From positions 1 to 64,000 of the forward strand of contig ONET01000001.1 of the NCBI GenBank assembly GCA_900316905.1: a DNA stretch of 64,000 nucleotides, in the 5' to 3' direction. The first letter of the stretch is position 1. Each line of letters begins with the position of its first letter. This stretch comes from an uncultured Treponema sp. GTDB lineage: Bacteria; Spirochaetota; Spirochaetia; Treponematales; Treponemataceae. A program made the position numbers and the translations under genes. Below, in pieces: positions 60,722-64,000 of the stretch. Under the pieces are notes generated by a model. The model searched no databases, was not told the origin of the DNA, and saw nothing but the letters and a program-made list of their open reading frames with translations.

Positions 60722-61558
60722 ATGTTTTTTTTCTTTAATGATGACGAAGTTTTTGAAAAAATAAAGCACACGAACGAATTTGGACAGGAATTCTGGTATG
60801 CACGTGAATTGCAGCCTGTTCTTGAATATTCGCAGTGGCGTTATTTAAAAGATGCTGTTGCAAGGGCAAAACTAGCATGTAAAAACAGTGGCCAAAATAT
60901 TGCAGACCATTTTGCGGAGGTACGCAAAATGGTGGAAATAGGTTCTGGAGCAAAACGTAATGTCGAAGATTTCATGCTTTCCCGATATGCCTGTTATCTT
61001 ATTGTAATGAATGGAGATCCACGCAAAGAAATCATTGCGTTAGGGCAGACATATTTTGCTGTAAAAACTCGTCAGCAGGAACTGATTGAAGATTATGAGC
61101 AATTAGATGAAGAGCAAAAGAGGCTTGCAATTAGAAATGAAATGAAGCGTCATAATGTTGCCCTTGCTGATGCTGCACATGAAGCAGGTGTTGTAAAACC
61201 TCTTGATTATGCAATTTTCCAGAATTATGGTTACATGGGGTTATACGGTGGCTTAAAGGCTAACGACATAAAGCAAAGAAAAGGCTTAAAGAATAATCAA
61301 GAAATTCTTGATTACATGGGCAGCACAGAACTTGCCGCCAACTTATTCCGTGCAACTCAAACTGAAGAAAAACTACGACGAGAGCATATACAAGGTAAAA
61401 AAGCTGCAAATCAAACTCATTTTGAAGTTGGCAAAAAGGTTCGGCAAACAATCTCAGAACTAGGTGGTACTATGCCAGAAGACTTACCTACGCCAGAAAA
61501 AAGTGTAAAGCAGATTGAAAAAGAACAGGAGAAGAAACTGATTGGAGGTGAGAAATGA
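60722..61558 (+). CDS. dinD: DinD-like (DNA-damage-inducible protein D) protein
   Basis: The 278-residue protein has a BRO-N-like opening (VFEKIKHTNEFGQEFWYARELQPVLEYSQWR) and the DinD pattern FMLSRYACYLIVMNGDPRKEIIALGQTYFAVKTRQQE and FRATQTEEKLRREHIQGKKAANQTHFEVGKKVRQTI. DinD inhibits RecA filament function in E. coli; in R-M operons it is common but of unclear role. ATG 60722 follows AAGGAGG. It overlaps the next gene as ATGA. Confidence 0.9.
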   Translation: MFFFFNDDEVFEKIKHTNEFGQEFWYARELQPVLEYSQWRYLKDAVARAKLACKNSGQNIADHFAEVRKMVEIGSGAKRNVEDFMLSRYACYLIVMNGDPRKEIIALGQTYFAVKTRQQELIEDYEQLDEEQKRLAIRNEMKRHNVALADAAHEAGVVKPLDYAIFQNYGYMGLYGGLKANDIKQRKGLKNNQEILDYMGSTELAANLFRATQTEEKLRREHIQGKKAANQTHFEVGKKVRQTISELGGTMPEDLPTPEKSVKQIEKEQEKKLIGGEK

Positions 61559-63135
61559 ATAAAATACGAAAAATAATTTTCAAGGACCACCCTATACTAG
61601 GTAATCTTTCTCTTGATTTTTGTGATTCTAATGGAAATCCGGTTAATACTGTTATTTTTGCTGGAGAAAATGGGGTTGGAAAAAGTACGGTTCTAAATGC
61701 ACTTTATAACTCCATAGATAGCATTTTATATAATATTATATATATAGAGTGGGAAACGAATGGAATAAAACATAATCTAAATATACAAGAGCATGATAGA
61801 CAGCTTTTTGGAATAGATGATTTAAATCATAGAATAAGCGGCGCAATTTCATTTTCTTCATTTTGTGAAGTAAAAGGTATTTTTTCTGACGTAGATATTA
61901 ATTTTCATACAGGTGCAATAACGACTGTAACGAGTGAAAATATTGATATGCAAAAACAAAGCCGTCGCTCTGACCTAAATTTAACAAGGCAGATAAATCA
62001 GCTTCTTATAGATGTACAGGCTCTTGATGATTCAGATGTTTCAAGAGCATTTCGAAGTGCACGTGATAAAAAACAAGATACGAATATTTTAAATATCCCT
62101 GAGAGAATGTCACGATTTAAGAAAGCATTTGCAACAATGTTTGATAACATGACTTATGATCGAGTTGAGAATCTGAATGGGCACAAATCAATCATTTTCA
62201 AAAAGAACGACAAAGATATTCCTATTGAAGCTCTTAGTTCTGGAGAAAAACAGATTGTTTATCGCGGTTGCTTTTTGCTTAAAGATGCGAATGCGCTCAA
62301 TGGAGCATTTGTTTTTATAGATGAGCCAGAAATCAGTTTGCATCCAAACTGGCAGAAAAAAATAATGGATTACTATAAGGGAATTTTTACCGATGAAAAT
62401 GGCGTCCAAACTTCGCAAATTTTCGCTGTAACACATTCTCCGTTTATTATCCATAACGAAAATAGAAGAAATGATAAAGTTATTGTAATTGCTCGTGATT
62501 TAGATGGGAAAATTATTGTAAAAGACAAACCGGAGTATTACAAATGTGATTCTTTGGAACTGGTACAGGATGCGTTTTTTATGAAAGATTTTTCTGCTGA
62601 ACAACCGACAGTATATCTTGAAGGGCGTACAGATGAAAAATACTTCAATAAGGCATTGGAAGTTTTTGGCTTTCGTGATATTCCGTTCAAATTTAAATGG
62701 GTTGGTTATATTGATGATAATGGACAGGAACGTTTTACTGGTTATAAATCTTTGAATCAGGCATTTGATTTTCTCGTTTCACAAAATTTATCTTGCAAGA
62801 ATATTCTGTTATATGATTCTGATACTAATAAACCACAATTGTCTCAAAATAATGTAATCACATTAAGTATGCAAAAATTTGATAATCTCTATGGTTTATC
62901 AATTGGAATAGAAAATACCCTTATTCTTGACGATAGCATTGAACTTGAAGCATATAAGAAAATCACTGAAAAAACAGACGAATATGGCTGTAAAACTACA
63001 ATTCAGAAATTAGATAAGATGGATTTTTGCGATTACATTTGTGCTTTAGACAATGAAAAACTAAAAACAGTATTTGCAAATCTTAAGGCAGAAATTGATA
63101 TTCTTATTTCATTATTCAATGGAGAAGAATCATGA
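61555..63135 (+). CDS. AAA ATPase with TOPRIM-like C-terminus (OLD-like)
   Basis: The 526-residue protein has ABC-type Walker A FAGENGVGKSTVLNALYN (about residues 35-50), signature ALSSGEKQIVYRG, and Walker B VFIDEPEISLHPNWQ with THSPFIIHN. The C-terminal part has VYLEGRTDEKYF and NILLYDSDTNKPQ, the Glu and DxD elements of a TOPRIM nuclease, as in OLD-family proteins and GajA of Gabija. No gajB-like helicase is visible next to it. Located inside the type I operon and coupled to dinD and hsdS, it is probably an added defence effector. Nuclease activity is inferred from motifs. Confidence 0.8.
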   Translation: MNKIRKIIFKDHPILGNLSLDFCDSNGNPVNTVIFAGENGVGKSTVLNALYNSIDSILYNIIYIEWETNGIKHNLNIQEHDRQLFGIDDLNHRISGAISFSSFCEVKGIFSDVDINFHTGAITTVTSENIDMQKQSRRSDLNLTRQINQLLIDVQALDDSDVSRAFRSARDKKQDTNILNIPERMSRFKKAFATMFDNMTYDRVENLNGHKSIIFKKNDKDIPIEALSSGEKQIVYRGCFLLKDANALNGAFVFIDEPEISLHPNWQKKIMDYYKGIFTDENGVQTSQIFAVTHSPFIIHNENRRNDKVIVIARDLDGKIIVKDKPEYYKCDSLELVQDAFFMKDFSAEQPTVYLEGRTDEKYFNKALEVFGFRDIPFKFKWVGYIDDNGQERFTGYKSLNQAFDFLVSQNLSCKNILLYDSDTNKPQLSQNNVITLSMQKFDNLYGLSIGIENTLILDDSIELEAYKKITEKTDEYGCKTTIQKLDKMDFCDYICALDNEKLKTVFANLKAEIDILISLFNGEES

Positions 63136-64000
63136 CTCCAGAAATAAAACGCCGAATCGAACAAATCCAAAACGAGAATGTTCCAGATGGTTATAAAAAA
63201 CTGAATATTTCAAATTATATAGTTCCTGCAGATTGGTCAGAAATCCACATGGACAAACTTTTTAAACGACTTACACGAAAAAATACTGTTAAGAATACAA
63301 ATGTTCTCACAATCTCTGCTCAGCACGGGCTTATAAATCAGCAGGATTTTTTTAATAAGACAGTCGCGAGTGAAGACAAATCAAATTATTTTTTATTACA
63401 GAAAGGTGATTTTGCATATAACAAAAGTTATTCAACTGGCTATCCATTCGGAGCTGTGAAAGTTCTTGAAAAATATGAAAGTGGTATTGTGTCTCCACTT
63501 TATATTTGTTTTGAAAAAACTAAAAAAAATAAATGCTCTGATTATTATTTACATTATTTTGAAGGTGGTTTTGCAAATCGTGAAATTCGTGCTTTTGCTC
63601 AAGAAGGTGCAAGAAATCATGGATTATTGAATATTGCGACTGAAGATTTTTTCAATATGTCATTGGTATGTCCCCCATTACCAGAACAGCAGAAAATATC
63701 AAAAATCCTTTTCGCACAAGATAAAGTAATTGCATTCAAACAAAAATTGCTCCAGGAAAAAAAACAGCAAAAAAAATATCTCATGCGAAAATTGCTTAGT
63801 GCAGATGGCACTTCGTTTATGCTTAATGGTGTAATGATTAATAAAAGTGAATGGAAAAAAGAGAAGCTTAAGAATCTATGCGAGATGTCATCAGGATCAA
63901 CTCCAAAAAGAGATAATCATGAAAACTTTTCAGGAAATATTTCATGGCTTACTAGTGGCGAATTAAAGCATAAGTATGTCTTTGATACATTGGAAAAAAT
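63132..64000 (+). CDS. hsdS: Type I R-M specificity subunit HsdS, 3' end cut by window edge
   Basis: The visible 289 residues hold a first recognition domain, then the first conserved coiled-coil region (CPPLPEQQKISKILFAQDKVIAFKQKLLQEKKQQKKYLMRKLL) and the start of a second recognition domain (LKNLCEMSSGSTPKRDNHENFSGNISWLTSGELK). This is the usual two-domain HsdS. The ATG overlaps the stop of the ATPase gene (ATGA). The HsdR nuclease is presumably beyond the window. Confidence 0.92.
   Translation, partial: MTPEIKRRIEQIQNENVPDGYKKLNISNYIVPADWSEIHMDKLFKRLTRKNTVKNTNVLTISAQHGLINQQDFFNKTVASEDKSNYFLLQKGDFAYNKSYSTGYPFGAVKVLEKYESGIVSPLYICFEKTKKNKCSDYYLHYFEGGFANREIRAFAQEGARNHGLLNIATEDFFNMSLVCPPLPEQQKISKILFAQDKVIAFKQKLLQEKKQQKKYLMRKLLSADGTSFMLNGVMINKSEWKKEKLKNLCEMSSGSTPKRDNHENFSGNISWLTSGELKHKYVFDTLEK

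Noticed and set aside
61555-63135. Complete Gabija (GajAB) system
   Set aside because: The ATPase-TOPRIM protein is GajA-like, but no UvrD-like GajB gene is next to it; only an OLD-like label is justified.

Overview
The window reads as a spirochaete chromosome segment, most likely a Treponema-type anaerobe of an animal gut or similar habitat. This is inferred from the dnaA/dnaN/recF/dciA and gyrBA cluster, a large MCP, rubrerythrin, many short lipoproteins and a very large secreted repeat protein. No 16S rRNA is present and no database search was possible. The core (about 3.9-58.4 kb) has a fairly GC-rich codon style. Both ends (1-3.8 kb and 58.4-64 kb) are visibly AT-richer and carry restriction-modification and other defence genes.

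Layout. 1-3.8 kb: a partial Eco57I-like type IIG restriction-methylase and a RhuM-family gene (minus). 3.9-6.3 kb: an HExxH protein, a secreted protein and rsmG (plus). 6.3-12.9 kb: TPR protein, YhhN, DciA, RecF, DnaN and DnaA (minus), with DnaA boxes and an AT-rich TTA-repeat tract between dnaA and dnaN. 13-17.5 kb: gyrB-gyrA. 17.5-18.2 kb: a non-coding region with four parS sites, four further TTTTCCACA boxes, a long inverted repeat and a possible small RNA. 18.2-30.3 kb: DUF1848 protein, MCP, rubrerythrin and a 2,776-residue repeat protein.

30.3-37.95 kb is the most notable block: a minus-strand operon metN-metI-metQ followed by nitrogenase-like nifD-nifK-nifX-nifB-nifH homologues. It has P-cluster and NifH cluster cysteines but no nifE, nifN, nifV or nifI. 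The NifD-like subunit lacks the Gln/His residues that nitrogenase uses for N2. With the methionine-type transporter upstream, the best hypothesis is a group IV nitrogenase-like reductase for organic sulfur compounds, comparable to methylthio-alkane reductase (MarBHDK). A promoter with two matching ACCTA-N9-TAGGT operators precedes it.

38-45.4 kb: an RND efflux operon led by an unusual tandem two-HTH TetR regulator whose promoter carries a 50-bp perfect palindrome. 45.5-58.4 kb: glgX; xylB; a class III cyclase with a CBM2-like sensor region; a type III toxin-antitoxin locus (ToxN with a 35-nt tandem-repeat RNA); a frameshifted lipoprotein next to an XRE regulator; a DUF4867/fucose-isomerase-like pair sharing its promoter-operator design with xylB; a lipoprotein and an M29-like aminopeptidase. 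58.5-64 kb: a type I R-M operon (half HsdS, HsdM, DinD, AAA-TOPRIM ATPase, second HsdS) running off the right edge.

A recurrent promoter style is visible. Several genes have a -10 box only 6-9 nt before the start codon, which predicts leaderless mRNAs.
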